Assembly: GCA_902767125.1 (NCBI GenBank)
Contig: CACXGJ010000077.1
Span: 1 to 5,833, forward strand
Direction: 5' to 3'
Source: an uncultured Ruminococcus sp.
GTDB taxonomy: Bacteria; Bacillota; Clostridia; Oscillospirales; Acutalibacteraceae
DNA: 5,833 nt
Part shown: positions 1 to 5,278 of the stretch, one piece after another
Layout of the letters: each line of letters opens with the position of its first letter
How positions within the stretch are numbered: position 1 is the stretch's first letter
Made by a program: the position numbers and the translations under genes
Notes under the pieces: generated by a model
Told to the model about the DNA's origin: nothing
Databases searched by the model: none
The model's input: only the letters and a program-made list of their open reading frames with translations

Positions 1-117
1 AGATGATATATTGCGAATGATGTTTGACACAAGCGGTGTAAATCTGTAGATGATTTCCTCAAAAGCCTTTTCATTGCCCTTTTTCATACGTTCAGCAAGT
101 TTTTTGTCACTGTTCAT
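1..117 (-). CDS. Sigma-70 family (ECF-like) RNA polymerase sigma factor, N-terminal part only
   Basis: An open frame of 39 codons starts with ATG at 117 and runs off the left edge, so only the N-terminus is visible. The peptide begins MNSDKKLAERMKKGNEKAFE and continues EIIYRFTPLVSNIIRNISS. This is the pattern of the start of region 2 in ECF-type sigma-70 factors: a charged helix, a Gly-Asn/Asp-x-x-Ala-Phe-Glu turn, then an aromatic and hydrophobic helix with Pro-Leu-Val. Such proteins bind core RNA polymerase through region 2 and direct it to alternative promoters, often under an anti-sigma factor; none is visible here. The start is set by a very strong ribosome binding site (GGGGGAG, 124-130) 6 bases upstream. 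The in-frame ATG at codon 11 has no such site. The assignment rests on the N-terminal pattern only, so a related small regulator cannot be excluded. Confidence 0.65.
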   Translation of the reverse strand, partial: MNSDKKLAERMKKGNEKAFEEIIYRFTPLVSNIIRNISS

Positions 118-123
118 CAATAT

Positions 124-130
124 CTCCCCC
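124..130 (-). promoter_or_regulatory. Ribosome binding site of the sigma factor gene
   Basis: On the minus strand AAAGGGGGAGAT lies upstream of the ATG at 117, with the GGGGGAG core 6 bases away. It fixes the start of a reading frame that is otherwise cut by the window edge and supports it as a real gene. Confidence 0.75.
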
Positions 131-133
131 TTT

Positions 134-165
134 CTGATAATATATACGCACAAAATAATTATCAG
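134..165 (-). repeat. Inverted repeat in the sigma factor leader (possible operator)
   Basis: Two perfect 8-base arms, CTGATAAT and ATTATCAG on the minus strand (165-158 and 141-134), are separated by 16 bases. They lie between the upstream terminator and the sigma factor ribosome binding site. The spacing would suit a dimeric regulator binding two half-sites about two helical turns apart, or a leader hairpin. I found no convincing -35/-10 pair with normal spacing here. The region is AT-rich, so chance is possible. Confidence 0.3.
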
Positions 166-170
166 GGTGC

Positions 171-207
171 AAAAAAACAATGCCTGAAAAAAATTTTTCA
201 GACATTG
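171..207 (-). terminator. Rho-independent terminator of the CAP-domain gene
   Basis: Arms 178-190 and 195-207 form a 13-base stem with one mismatched or wobble position and a 4-base loop. On the minus strand the stem is followed by seven T (177-171). It begins 16 bases beyond the stop codon of the gene ending at 224, and it separates that gene from the sigma factor gene transcribed in the same direction. Confidence 0.85.
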
Positions 208-223
208 CCCAATTCATAAAAAA

Positions 224-991
224 TCATGTAAAAAGCTGAACCCAATATATTCTGTCACCCTTTTGGTAATAGCCTATACCGATCTTGGTATATTTGGGAT
301 TCAGGATATTCTTTTTATGTCCCGAAGACTTCATCCAGCCTGCAACGACCTCTTTCGGAGTATCATAATTATAAGCTATATTCTCGGCACATACAGAATA
401 TGAAACACCATATTCCTTTAACACCGTATACCACTGTGAACCGTTGGGACGTGTATGCGAAAACTTCGTATACAGTTCGACTGCTCTTTTATTTGCAGCT
501 TTTGTAAGACCGGCATTCATGCGAAGCTTTGAAGCTCCTGCCTTTGCCCTTTCAGCGTTGACAAGCTTAAGCACTTCATCAGCAAACGCTTCCTGTTGAG
601 TTCTGACTGTAAATGTACATACAGCGGTTTTTCCGTTTGAGGTCTTTACCGTGACATTTGAGATACCCTTTCCGACAGCCTTTACCTTGCCGTTTTGATC
701 AACGGTAACCACCCTTGTATCACTGCTTTTCCAATTGAGTTTTGTTGCGGCTCCCGTTGGTGAAACAGTTGCCTTGAGAGAAAGAAATTGTCCGACAACA
801 AGACTTGCAGAAGATTTGTTGAGTGTTACCTTTGACACAGCAGAATTAACTTTACCCGCCGCACTGTAAGAGGAGCCTGAAGATGACGGAGCAGCCGCAT
901 CAATACTCCCGAACCCATAAGAAGTAACTGCAACACCTTGAGCAACCGCCAATGCCAAAACAATACTTATGCTTTTTTTGACAATTTTCAT
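224..991 (-). CDS. Secreted Big_2 + CAP (SCP/YkwD-like) domain protein
   Basis: A 255-residue exported protein. Residues 1-24 form a signal peptide: MKIVKK, then a hydrophobic Ile/Val/Leu/Ala core. The cleavage site is probably in residues 25-35 but no single site stands out. A Ser/Ala-rich linker follows. Residues 53-130 form a bacterial Ig-like Big_2 domain, seen as the VTLNKSSASLVVGQ start, the central NWKSSDTRVVTVD, and the GKVKAVGKG motif. Residues 137-253 form a CAP domain with the family's clustered residues His179 (FSHTRPNG), Glu203 (AENIA), His225 (SGHKKNIL) and the C-terminal YWVQLF strand. Bacterial CAP proteins are common and secreted, but their activity is mostly unknown; Big_2 domains often serve as spacers at the cell wall. 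There is no LPXTG or S-layer motif, so it is probably released or loosely held. A GTG 12 bases upstream lies inside the ribosome binding site, so ATG at 991 is preferred. It is a single-gene unit with its own promoter and terminator. Confidence 0.9.
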   Translation of the reverse strand: MKIVKKSISIVLALAVAQGVAVTSYGFGSIDAAAPSSSGSSYSAAGKVNSAVSKVTLNKSSASLVVGQFLSLKATVSPTGAATKLNWKSSDTRVVTVDQNGKVKAVGKGISNVTVKTSNGKTAVCTFTVRTQQEAFADEVLKLVNAERAKAGASKLRMNAGLTKAANKRAVELYTKFSHTRPNGSQWYTVLKEYGVSYSVCAENIAYNYDTPKEVVAGWMKSSGHKKNILNPKYTKIGIGYYQKGDRIYWVQLFT

Positions 992-1000
992 GCTGATTTT

Positions 1001-1007
1001 CACCTCC
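1001..1007 (-). promoter_or_regulatory. Ribosome binding site of the CAP-domain gene (decides the start)
   Basis: The minus strand reads ACGGAGGTGA just upstream of the ATG at 991. The GGAGGTGA match to the 16S rRNA 3' end contains the in-frame GTG (1003-1001), so that codon is part of the Shine-Dalgarno sequence and not the start. GGAGG lies 11 bases from the ATG. The 13-base string ending in GGAGGT is repeated exactly upstream of the lipoprotein gene (4253-4265). Confidence 0.8.
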
Positions 1008-1042
1008 GTTTTATTTAAAATGACGATTTTAATCTTGTGTAT

Positions 1043-1071
1043 ATTTTACCATAATTGCCCACCGATTGCAA
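1043..1071 (-). promoter_or_regulatory. SigA-type promoter of the CAP-domain gene
   Basis: On the minus strand a -35 TTGCAA (1071-1066) and a -10 TAAAAT (1048-1043) are separated by 17 bases, with a TGG extended -10 directly before the -10 box. Transcription would start near 1036, giving a leader of about 45 bases before the ATG at 991. Confidence 0.75.
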
Positions 1072-1228
1072 TATTTTTTATAAAAAATCCTTATCATAAA
1101 ATGTATCCAAAAAGATACAAGCTGAAGTTGTCTGTTTCATCAACAAACAAAAAACCGCATGGATTTTTATACATAAAAATAATCGTGAAAAGTTTACAAA
1201 GTTCGGCATATTTTTTCATTAAAAATGC
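1072..1228. other. AT-rich spacer with no supported gene
   Basis: This is the quiet part of the 481-base gene-free stretch 992-1472; the rest of that stretch is described under its promoters, small RNA and terminator. Here I see only two short AT-rich inverted repeats: a 6-base pair at 1102-1119, and an 8-base pair with a 2-base loop at 1163-1180. Neither has a terminator tail. Short open frames crossing it on either strand lack a ribosome binding site. Confidence 0.6.
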
Positions 1229-1257
1229 TTGCATTTGGAGATGAATATGAATATAAT
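1229..1257 (+). promoter_or_regulatory. SigA-type promoter of the putative small RNA
   Basis: TTGCAT (1229-1234) and a perfect TATAAT (1252-1257) are separated by exactly 17 bases. A transcript would start near 1264. No protein gene follows before the strong terminator at 1359-1402, which points to a non-coding transcript or a terminated leader. Confidence 0.65.
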
Positions 1258-1263
1258 ATTAAC

Positions 1264-1400
1264 AGCGACAGCGAAATATATGGTGTCTGTTGCGAGGTGG
1301 TCTTTTTTGATATGACTGCTGACCGAAAGTGCAACAGCTTTCGGTATAACGAAATTTCAGCCTTGCATATTTTGGGGTTAATATGCAAGGCTTTTTATTT
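1264..1400 (+). ncRNA. Putative structured small RNA or attenuated leader upstream of aguAB
   Basis: A consensus promoter (1229-1257) and a 13-bp intrinsic terminator (1359-1402) bracket about 135 transcribed bases without a credible open frame. Three structural elements can be read. Bases 1265-1271 (GCGACAG) pair with 1287-1293 (CTGTTGC) with one G-U pair. Bases 1322-1329 pair perfectly with 1338-1345 to form an 8-bp hairpin with an 8-base loop. Within that loop, GCAACAG (1331-1337) is a perfect 7-base complement of CTGTTGC (1287-1293). The 5' strand can therefore pair locally or with the distal loop, as in a pseudoknot or a switching RNA. I do not recognise the sequence as tmRNA, 6S RNA, the SRP RNA or a common riboswitch, but I could not run a covariance search. 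It could be a free small RNA, or a leader whose read-through adds to aguAB expression. The exact ends are estimates. Confidence 0.5.
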
Positions 1401-1402
1401 TT
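1359..1402 (+). terminator. Strong intrinsic terminator of the small RNA unit
   Basis: A perfect 13-bp stem (1359-1371 with 1380-1392) closes an 8-base loop TTGGGGTT. It is followed on the plus strand by TTTTT-A-TTTTT (1392-1402). The opposite strand has no T tract, so it works in the plus direction only. No protein gene precedes it on this strand. The aguA -35 box begins two bases after the T tract. Confidence 0.85.
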
Positions 1403-1404
1403 CA

Positions 1405-1433
1405 TTGTACAAAAACAAAAACTATGATATAAT
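1405..1433 (+). promoter_or_regulatory. Promoter of the aguAB operon
   Basis: TTGTAC (1405-1410) and a perfect TATAAT (1428-1433) are separated by 17 bases, with an extended -10 TGA at 1425-1427. Transcription would start near 1440, giving a leader of only about 33 bases to the ATG at 1473. Confidence 0.8.
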
Positions 1434-1472
1434 ATCTTTGAAAAAATTTTTATCCAAAGGAATCGAATTTTT

Positions 1473-2573
1473 ATGAAAATATTAAAAACATATCCGACCG
1501 ATGACGGCTTTTATATGCCTGCGGAATTTTCTGAACATTACGGCTGTATAATGATATTCCCCCACAGGCGTGATTCGTGGCAGTACGGTGCATATGCCGC
1601 ACGAAATGCCTTCTGCGAGGTCATAGAAACGATATCGCTTTCGGAAAAGGTCATTGTATGTGCAAGATATGATGACTATGACAGTGCAAGGTTCATGCTC
1701 CCCGACAGAGTAAAAGTCATTGAAATGGAATCCGATGACTCCTGGGCAAGAGATGTTGCACCGACCTTTGTGACTGACGGAAGGACAATTCGTGGGATAG
1801 ACTGGGGCTTCAACGCATGGGGCGGATTAGTTGACGGCTTATATTTCCCTTGGGACAAGGATAATAAAATGGCAAGAAAGCTGTGTGATGCCCTTGATGT
1901 TGACACCTACAATATGAGGGATTTCATATTGGAGGGCGGCTCTATCCACACCGACGGCGAGGGAACTCTCATTACAACAGAAGCCTGTCTTTTGAGTCAA
2001 GGCAGGAATCCCGATATGTCAAAAAGCGAAATCGAAAATATGCTAAAAAAAGCTCTCGGTGTCAAAAAAATAATCTGGCTGAAGTCAGGTATTTATAATG
2101 ATGAGACAAATGAGCATATAGACAATATATGTGCATTCACATCACCGTGTAATGTTGTTCTTGCATGGACGGATGACAAAAACGATCCACAATATGCTAT
2201 GTCAAAAAGCTGTCTTGATATACTTGAAAATTCCACTGACGCAAAAGGAAGAAAGATCACTGTCCACAAACTGCCTCTGCCCAAGCCTGTTATGATAACC
2301 AAAGAAGAATGTGAGGGCTTGGATGACATGAACGGAGAGCCTACAAGAACTCCGAATGAAAGGCTTGCCGCCTCTTATGTAAATTTCTATATCTCAAACG
2401 GTCATGTATTGTGTCCTCAATTCGGTGACGAAAATGACAAAAAGGCTCTTGAAATTTTGCAGGAGCTTTTCCCTACAAGAAAAACTGTCGGAATTTATGC
2501 AAGGGATATTCTCATAGGCGGCGGAAACATCCACTGCATAACACAGCAGATACCAAAATTTTCAAAGGAGTGA
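1473..2573 (+). CDS. aguA: Agmatine deiminase
   Basis: This 366-residue cytosolic enzyme hydrolyses agmatine to N-carbamoylputrescine and ammonia. The length fits the family (about 365). It has the guanidine-modifying (peptidylarginine-deiminase-like) fold signatures in order: the N-terminal MPAEFSEHYGCIMIFPHR block, WARDVAP with Trp91, Arg93 and Asp94, LEGGSIHTDGEGT with His159, DETNEHIDN with His215 and Asp217, and the terminal GGGNIHCITQQ with the nucleophile Cys355. All expected catalytic positions are present. It is the first gene of an operon with aguB, whose product uses the product of this reaction; the two genes are 5 bases apart. The ribosome binding site (AAAGG, 1456-1460) is 12 bases from the ATG and rather weak. 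No arginine decarboxylase is in view, so agmatine must come from a gene elsewhere or from outside the cell. Confidence 0.95.
   Translation: MKILKTYPTDDGFYMPAEFSEHYGCIMIFPHRRDSWQYGAYAARNAFCEVIETISLSEKVIVCARYDDYDSARFMLPDRVKVIEMESDDSWARDVAPTFVTDGRTIRGIDWGFNAWGGLVDGLYFPWDKDNKMARKLCDALDVDTYNMRDFILEGGSIHTDGEGTLITTEACLLSQGRNPDMSKSEIENMLKKALGVKKIIWLKSGIYNDETNEHIDNICAFTSPCNVVLAWTDDKNDPQYAMSKSCLDILENSTDAKGRKITVHKLPLPKPVMITKEECEGLDDMNGEPTRTPNERLAASYVNFYISNGHVLCPQFGDENDKKALEILQELFPTRKTVGIYARDILIGGGNIHCITQQIPKFSKE
2564..2570 (+). promoter_or_regulatory. Ribosome binding site of aguB (decides the start)
   Basis: AAAGGAG lies within the last codons of aguA and ends 8 bases before the ATG at 2579. An in-frame GTG at 2570 overlaps this site and the aguA stop codon, so it is not the start. 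The arrangement suggests translational coupling of aguB to aguA. Confidence 0.85.
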
Positions 2574-2578
2574 TTTTT

Positions 2579-3466
2579 ATGCAGAAAGTAAAAGTTGCGG
2601 CTGTACAGATGTCAATGACAGGTGACAGTCAGAAAAATTTGGATAAAGCCGAAAAATTTGTCCGTGAGGCTGCAAATAACGGTGCAAATATAATTTTACT
2701 GCCCGAACTTTTTGAAAATCTGTATTTCTGTCAGGAAAGAAATTATGATTTTTATAGGCTTGCAAAAGCTGTCGGAGATGACCCTGCCGTACAGCGTTTC
2801 AAAGAAATCGCAAAGGAATTGAATGTTGTCATACCTGTGAGCTTCTATGAAAAATACGGGAACACTTTTTACAATACTGTTGCCATGATAGACGCTGACG
2901 GAACACTGCTCGGCATTTACAGGAAAACACATATTCCCGATGACCATTTCTATCAGGAGAAATTTTATTTTACCCCCGGTGATACAGGCTTTAAGGCATG
3001 GAATACAAGATTCGGATGTATCGGTGTCGGGATATGCTGGGATCAGTGGTTTCCCGAAAGTGCAAGATGTATGGCTCTGAAGGGAGCAGACCTTCTTTTT
3101 TATCCGACTGCGATAGGCTCGGAGCCTATACTTGAGGTCGACAGTATGCCTCATTGGAGAAGATGTATGCAGGGACACGCCGCCTGCAATATAACTCCTG
3201 TAATTGCCGCCAACCGTGTCGGAACAGAAACTGTCACTCCCTCACAGGCTAATAATAATCAATCCTCTGCACTGAAATTTTACGGCTCATCCTTCATTAC
3301 AAATGAAACAGGTGATATCATCATATCTGCCGACCGTGAGAGTGAATGTGTGATATCGCACGAATTTGACCTTGACAGTATCCGTGAACTCCGCACAAGC
3401 TGGGGACTGTTCCGTGACAGGCGACCAAGATCATATAAAATTATAACCGGTGACGAAAATATATAA
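2579..3466 (+). CDS. aguB: N-carbamoylputrescine amidase
   Basis: A 295-residue nitrilase-superfamily (carbon-nitrogen hydrolase) enzyme. It cleaves N-carbamoylputrescine to putrescine, carbon dioxide and ammonia, completing the agmatine-to-putrescine route begun by aguA. The Glu-Lys-Cys triad is readable: Glu43 in ILLPELFE, Lys116 in YRKTHIPDD, and Cys153 in GICWDQWFPE. The N-terminal VKVAAVQM strand, the HIPDDHFYQEKFYFTPGD segment and the C-terminal GLFRDRRP are typical of this subfamily, and the length is normal (about 280-300). The gene follows aguA in the same operon with 5 bases between stop and ATG, and ends in a hairpin terminator. The adjacent aguA makes the substrate assignment much firmer than the nitrilase fold alone would. 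Confidence 0.94.
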   Translation: MQKVKVAAVQMSMTGDSQKNLDKAEKFVREAANNGANIILLPELFENLYFCQERNYDFYRLAKAVGDDPAVQRFKEIAKELNVVIPVSFYEKYGNTFYNTVAMIDADGTLLGIYRKTHIPDDHFYQEKFYFTPGDTGFKAWNTRFGCIGVGICWDQWFPESARCMALKGADLLFYPTAIGSEPILEVDSMPHWRRCMQGHAACNITPVIAANRVGTETVTPSQANNNQSSALKFYGSSFITNETGDIIISADRESECVISHEFDLDSIRELRTSWGLFRDRRPRSYKIITGDENI

Positions 3467-3513
3467 AAAATGCCCGAAGGAGAAATTCATCTCTTTTCGG
3501 GCATGATTCTTTT
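3465..3513. terminator. Bidirectional terminator between aguB and the lipoprotein gene
   Basis: ATGCCCGAA (3470-3478) pairs perfectly with TTCGGGCAT (3496-3504). The stem extends inward through GGAGA/TCTCT with one wobble and one bulge. On the minus strand it is followed by six T, a strong tail for the lipoprotein gene. On the plus strand it is followed by GATTCTTTT, a weaker tail for aguB. The A run overlaps the aguB stop codon. Confidence 0.8.
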
Positions 3514-3557
3514 AGAAATTCACGTCAGTTATCGCCACTGCACATTGCCAATTGTTT

Positions 3558-4244
3558 TTATCCCACAGCTACTTCGTATGTTTCACCGTCAATAAAGTCT
3601 ATTGAGCCTGAACGTGGATACATATTTCTGTTTCTTGTTCTTGTATCATCGGCATCATGGAATATAGCGATAGGATCCTCGATATCCTCTTTAAGCACAT
3701 ATGAGAATGTTCCATCGCCATTGTTCGTCATAGGATCACCGGGCATTTCTGCCTGACCGCCTCTCGGATAAACAACAATATAAATATTGTCGCTCCAATC
3801 ATCAGGCTTTACGAATGTAACTTTTTGACCGCTTTCTTCCTCGGATGATTCTTCTTCAGACGATTCTTCTTCAGACGATTCTTCTTCGGATGATTCTTCC
3901 TCGGACGATTCTTCTTCGGATGATTCTTCTTCGGATGATTCTTCTTCAGACGATTCTTCCTCGGATGATTCTTCCTCGGATGATTCTTCCTCGGATGATT
4001 CTTCCTCGGACGATTCTTCCTCGGATGATTCTTCCTCGGATGATTCTTCCTCGGACGATTCTTCTTCGGATGATTCTTCCGACGGTTCTTCCTTTGATTC
4101 CTCCACAGTCGGTGCGGACAAAACTACCGATGCCTGTGAAGAGGGAGCTTCCTCATATATACGAGCCGCACAGCCCGTCATAGATGCTGTCAATGCTGCA
4201 ATTATCAACGATGCCAAAATTACTGTCAACTGTCTTTTTTTCAT
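3558..4244 (-). CDS. Surface lipoprotein with (SSEEE)16 linker and CBM26-like starch-binding domain
   Basis: A 228-residue protein. Residues 1-24 form a lipoprotein signal peptide (MKKRQ, hydrophobic core, SMTGC) with the lipid-bearing cysteine at 25; the -3 position is Met, which is tolerated but not typical. Residues 48-138 are a Ser/Glu linker containing 16 uninterrupted SSEEE units. Residues 139-228 look like a family 26 carbohydrate-binding module: a VTFVKPDDW start (Trp150), a YIVVYPRGG strand, PGDPMTNNGDGTFSYVL, and a PIAIFHDADD strand. CBM26 modules bind starch, usually as parts of amylases. Here no enzyme domain is attached, so a role in holding starch or maltodextrin at the outside of the membrane is an inference. 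The Trp that usually precedes PG is Met168, so binding may be weakened or altered. ATG at 4244 is chosen for its ribosome binding site; 17 upstream in-frame codons have none and include the leader. The gene is a single unit, convergent with aguAB. Confidence 0.75.
   Translation of the reverse strand: MKKRQLTVILASLIIAALTASMTGCAARIYEEAPSSQASVVLSAPTVEESKEEPSEESSEEESSEEESSEEESSEEESSEEESSEEESSEEESSEEESSEEESSEEESSEEESSEEESSEEESSEEESSEEESSEEESGQKVTFVKPDDWSDNIYIVVYPRGGQAEMPGDPMTNNGDGTFSYVLKEDIEDPIAIFHDADDTRTRNRNMYPRSGSIDFIDGETYEVAVG
3841..4080 (-). repeat. 15-base minisatellite, 16 copies, encoding SSEEE
   Basis: Sixteen head-to-tail 15-base units follow without any insertion or deletion; the plus-strand unit is TCGGATGATTCTTCC. 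A partial unit precedes 3841 and a diverged unit follows 4080. Units differ only at unit positions 3 (G/A), 6 (T/C) and 15 (C/T). All three are third codon positions of the minus-strand gene (Ser, Ser and Glu codons), so every unit encodes the same pentapeptide. Seven copies are the commonest form, and three of these are adjacent (3961-4005). Confidence 0.97.
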
Positions 4245-4253
4245 AAAAATAAA

Positions 4254-4258
4254 CCTCC
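4254..4258 (-). promoter_or_regulatory. Ribosome binding site of the lipoprotein gene (decides the start)
   Basis: The minus strand reads ACGGAGGTTT with GGAGG 9 bases before the ATG at 4244. This selects a start that puts the signal peptide at the N-terminus. The 13-base stretch 4253-4265 is identical to that around the CAP-domain gene's site (1002-1014). Confidence 0.85.
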
Positions 4259-4286
4259 GTTTTATGATTAAGTACTCATAGATATA

Positions 4287-4314
4287 ATTATACACTTTAT
4301 AAAAAAATTTTCAA
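4287..4314 (-). promoter_or_regulatory. SigA-type promoter of the lipoprotein gene
   Basis: On the minus strand TTGAAA (4314-4309) and a perfect TATAAT (4292-4287) are separated by 16 bases. Transcription would start near 4280, leaving a leader of about 36 bases. Confidence 0.7.
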
Positions 4315-4408
4315 TATCTTTTTTAAAATTAAGTGAATATCGGTACATCAAAGTATAATGATACAAAAAATACAGCTTTCAACAGCTCATTATGCTTGAT
4401 AAATACAC

Positions 4409-4437
4409 TTGACGGAAAGTTTTTATTTTTATAAAAT
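4409..4437 (+). promoter_or_regulatory. SigA-type promoter of the HAD hydrolase gene
   Basis: TTGACG (4409-4414) and TAAAAT (4432-4437) are separated by 17 bases. Transcription would start near 4444, so the in-frame GTG at 4438 lies upstream of the transcript and cannot be the start codon. It is divergent from the lipoprotein promoter, about 95 bases away. A second TATAAT at 4354-4359 has no good -35 box. Confidence 0.75.
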
Positions 4438-4473
4438 GTGTGTATCAAAAAAATCTTTCAGGGAGAAATTCTT

Positions 4474-5277
4474 ATGAAATACAAAATTATGGCTCTTGAC
4501 ATTGACGGAACTCTCACAAATTCCGAAAAGGTCATCACAGAAAAAACTAAAAAGGCTTTATTCGACTTTCAGGAAAAAGGCGGTAAGATAATACTTGCAT
4601 CGGGCAGACCTACCTATGGTATAATCCCTCATGCAAAAACTCTGCACCTTGATGAATACGGCGGATATATCCTTGCATACAACGGGGGCTGTGCAATAGA
4701 CTGCAAAACAAATGACATACTTTTTCAGGATACACTCGACTCTGAATATATCCCCGAAATATGTGATGTTATAAAGGATTATCCTGTCGGCATAAATACA
4801 TATGAGGGTGATAAGATAGTTGTGGGAAATGATATAAATAAATACACCGAGATAGAATCCCGCATAAATCACATGGATATAAAATATGTCGAAGATTTTC
4901 CGGAATATGTGGACTTTGATGTAAACAAATGTCTTTTGCAGGGCGAACCCGATAAAATCCTCGAACTTGAAGGCATTTTGTCCGAAAAATATCGGGATAA
5001 ACTCGGTATTTTCAAATCAGAACCGTTCTTTCTCGAAATAGTCCCGCAAGGCATTGACAAAGCCATGTCCATTGACAGGCTTCTTAAAAAAATCGGTCTT
5101 TCGACTGATGAGTGTATTGCCTGCGGTGACGGGTTCAATGATATTTCAATGATAAAATATGCAGGTATGGGGGTAGCTATGGAAAATGCGTCAGATACTG
5201 TCAAAGAATCAGCCGACTTTATAACGCTTTCAAATGACTCTGATGGCATTGCACATCTGCTTGAGACAATACGATAA
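4474..5277 (+). CDS. Cof-type HAD-IIB family hydrolase (sugar-phosphate phosphatase-like)
   Basis: A 267-residue cytosolic phosphatase of the Cof/HAD-IIB family, of normal length (about 260-280). All four HAD motifs are intact: motif I DIDGT with nucleophile Asp9 and Asp11, motif II ASGR with Ser43, motif III Lys196 in GIDKAMSI, and motif IV GDGFND (218-223) for magnesium. The segment between about 80 and 185 is the type IIB alpha/beta cap that selects the substrate. Relatives dephosphorylate sugar phosphates, phosphorylated B6 or flavin compounds and similar small molecules; the substrate here cannot be read from sequence. The ATG at 4474 is chosen because AGGGAGA (4460-4466) lies 7 bases upstream and the protein then starts directly at the first strand. 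It is a monocistronic gene with its own promoter and a strong terminator. Confidence 0.92.
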   Translation: MKYKIMALDIDGTLTNSEKVITEKTKKALFDFQEKGGKIILASGRPTYGIIPHAKTLHLDEYGGYILAYNGGCAIDCKTNDILFQDTLDSEYIPEICDVIKDYPVGINTYEGDKIVVGNDINKYTEIESRINHMDIKYVEDFPEYVDFDVNKCLLQGEPDKILELEGILSEKYRDKLGIFKSEPFFLEIVPQGIDKAMSIDRLLKKIGLSTDECIACGDGFNDISMIKYAGMGVAMENASDTVKESADFITLSNDSDGIAHLLETIR

Positions 5278-5278
5278 C

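Noticed and set aside
1280..1313. An 11-codon ATG frame (MVSVARWSFLI) inside the putative small RNA, as a possible leader peptide
   Set aside because: It has no Shine-Dalgarno sequence and no run of codons that would sense an amino acid relevant to agmatine metabolism.
1194..1388. A minus-strand frame of 64 codons starting with TTG within the terminator stem
   Set aside because: It has a weak start codon, no ribosome binding site, and a composition typical of AT-rich non-coding DNA. It overlaps the promoter and structured RNA on the other strand.
1225..1476. A plus-strand frame of 83 codons between the CAP gene and aguA
   Set aside because: It has no ribosome binding site, starts upstream of the predicted transcript start, and runs through a terminator stem and the aguA promoter. 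The peptide has no family features.
2696..3178. A 160-codon minus-strand frame inside aguB
   Set aside because: It lies wholly antisense to a well-supported enzyme gene, has no ribosome binding site and resembles no family. The frames at 1676-1906, 2093-2329, 4558-4872 and 4869-5306 are shadows of the same kind.
3841..4080. The tandem array as a CRISPR array
   Set aside because: The 15-base units are contiguous with no spacers and lie in frame within a protein gene. There are no cas genes nearby.
3845..4183. A plus-strand open frame rich in Ile and Leu opposite the lipoprotein gene
   Set aside because: It is the antisense of the 15-base repeat. A repeat unit whose length is a multiple of three and lacks stops keeps a frame open automatically. 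There is no ribosome binding site, and the peptide is only the repeat's mirror.
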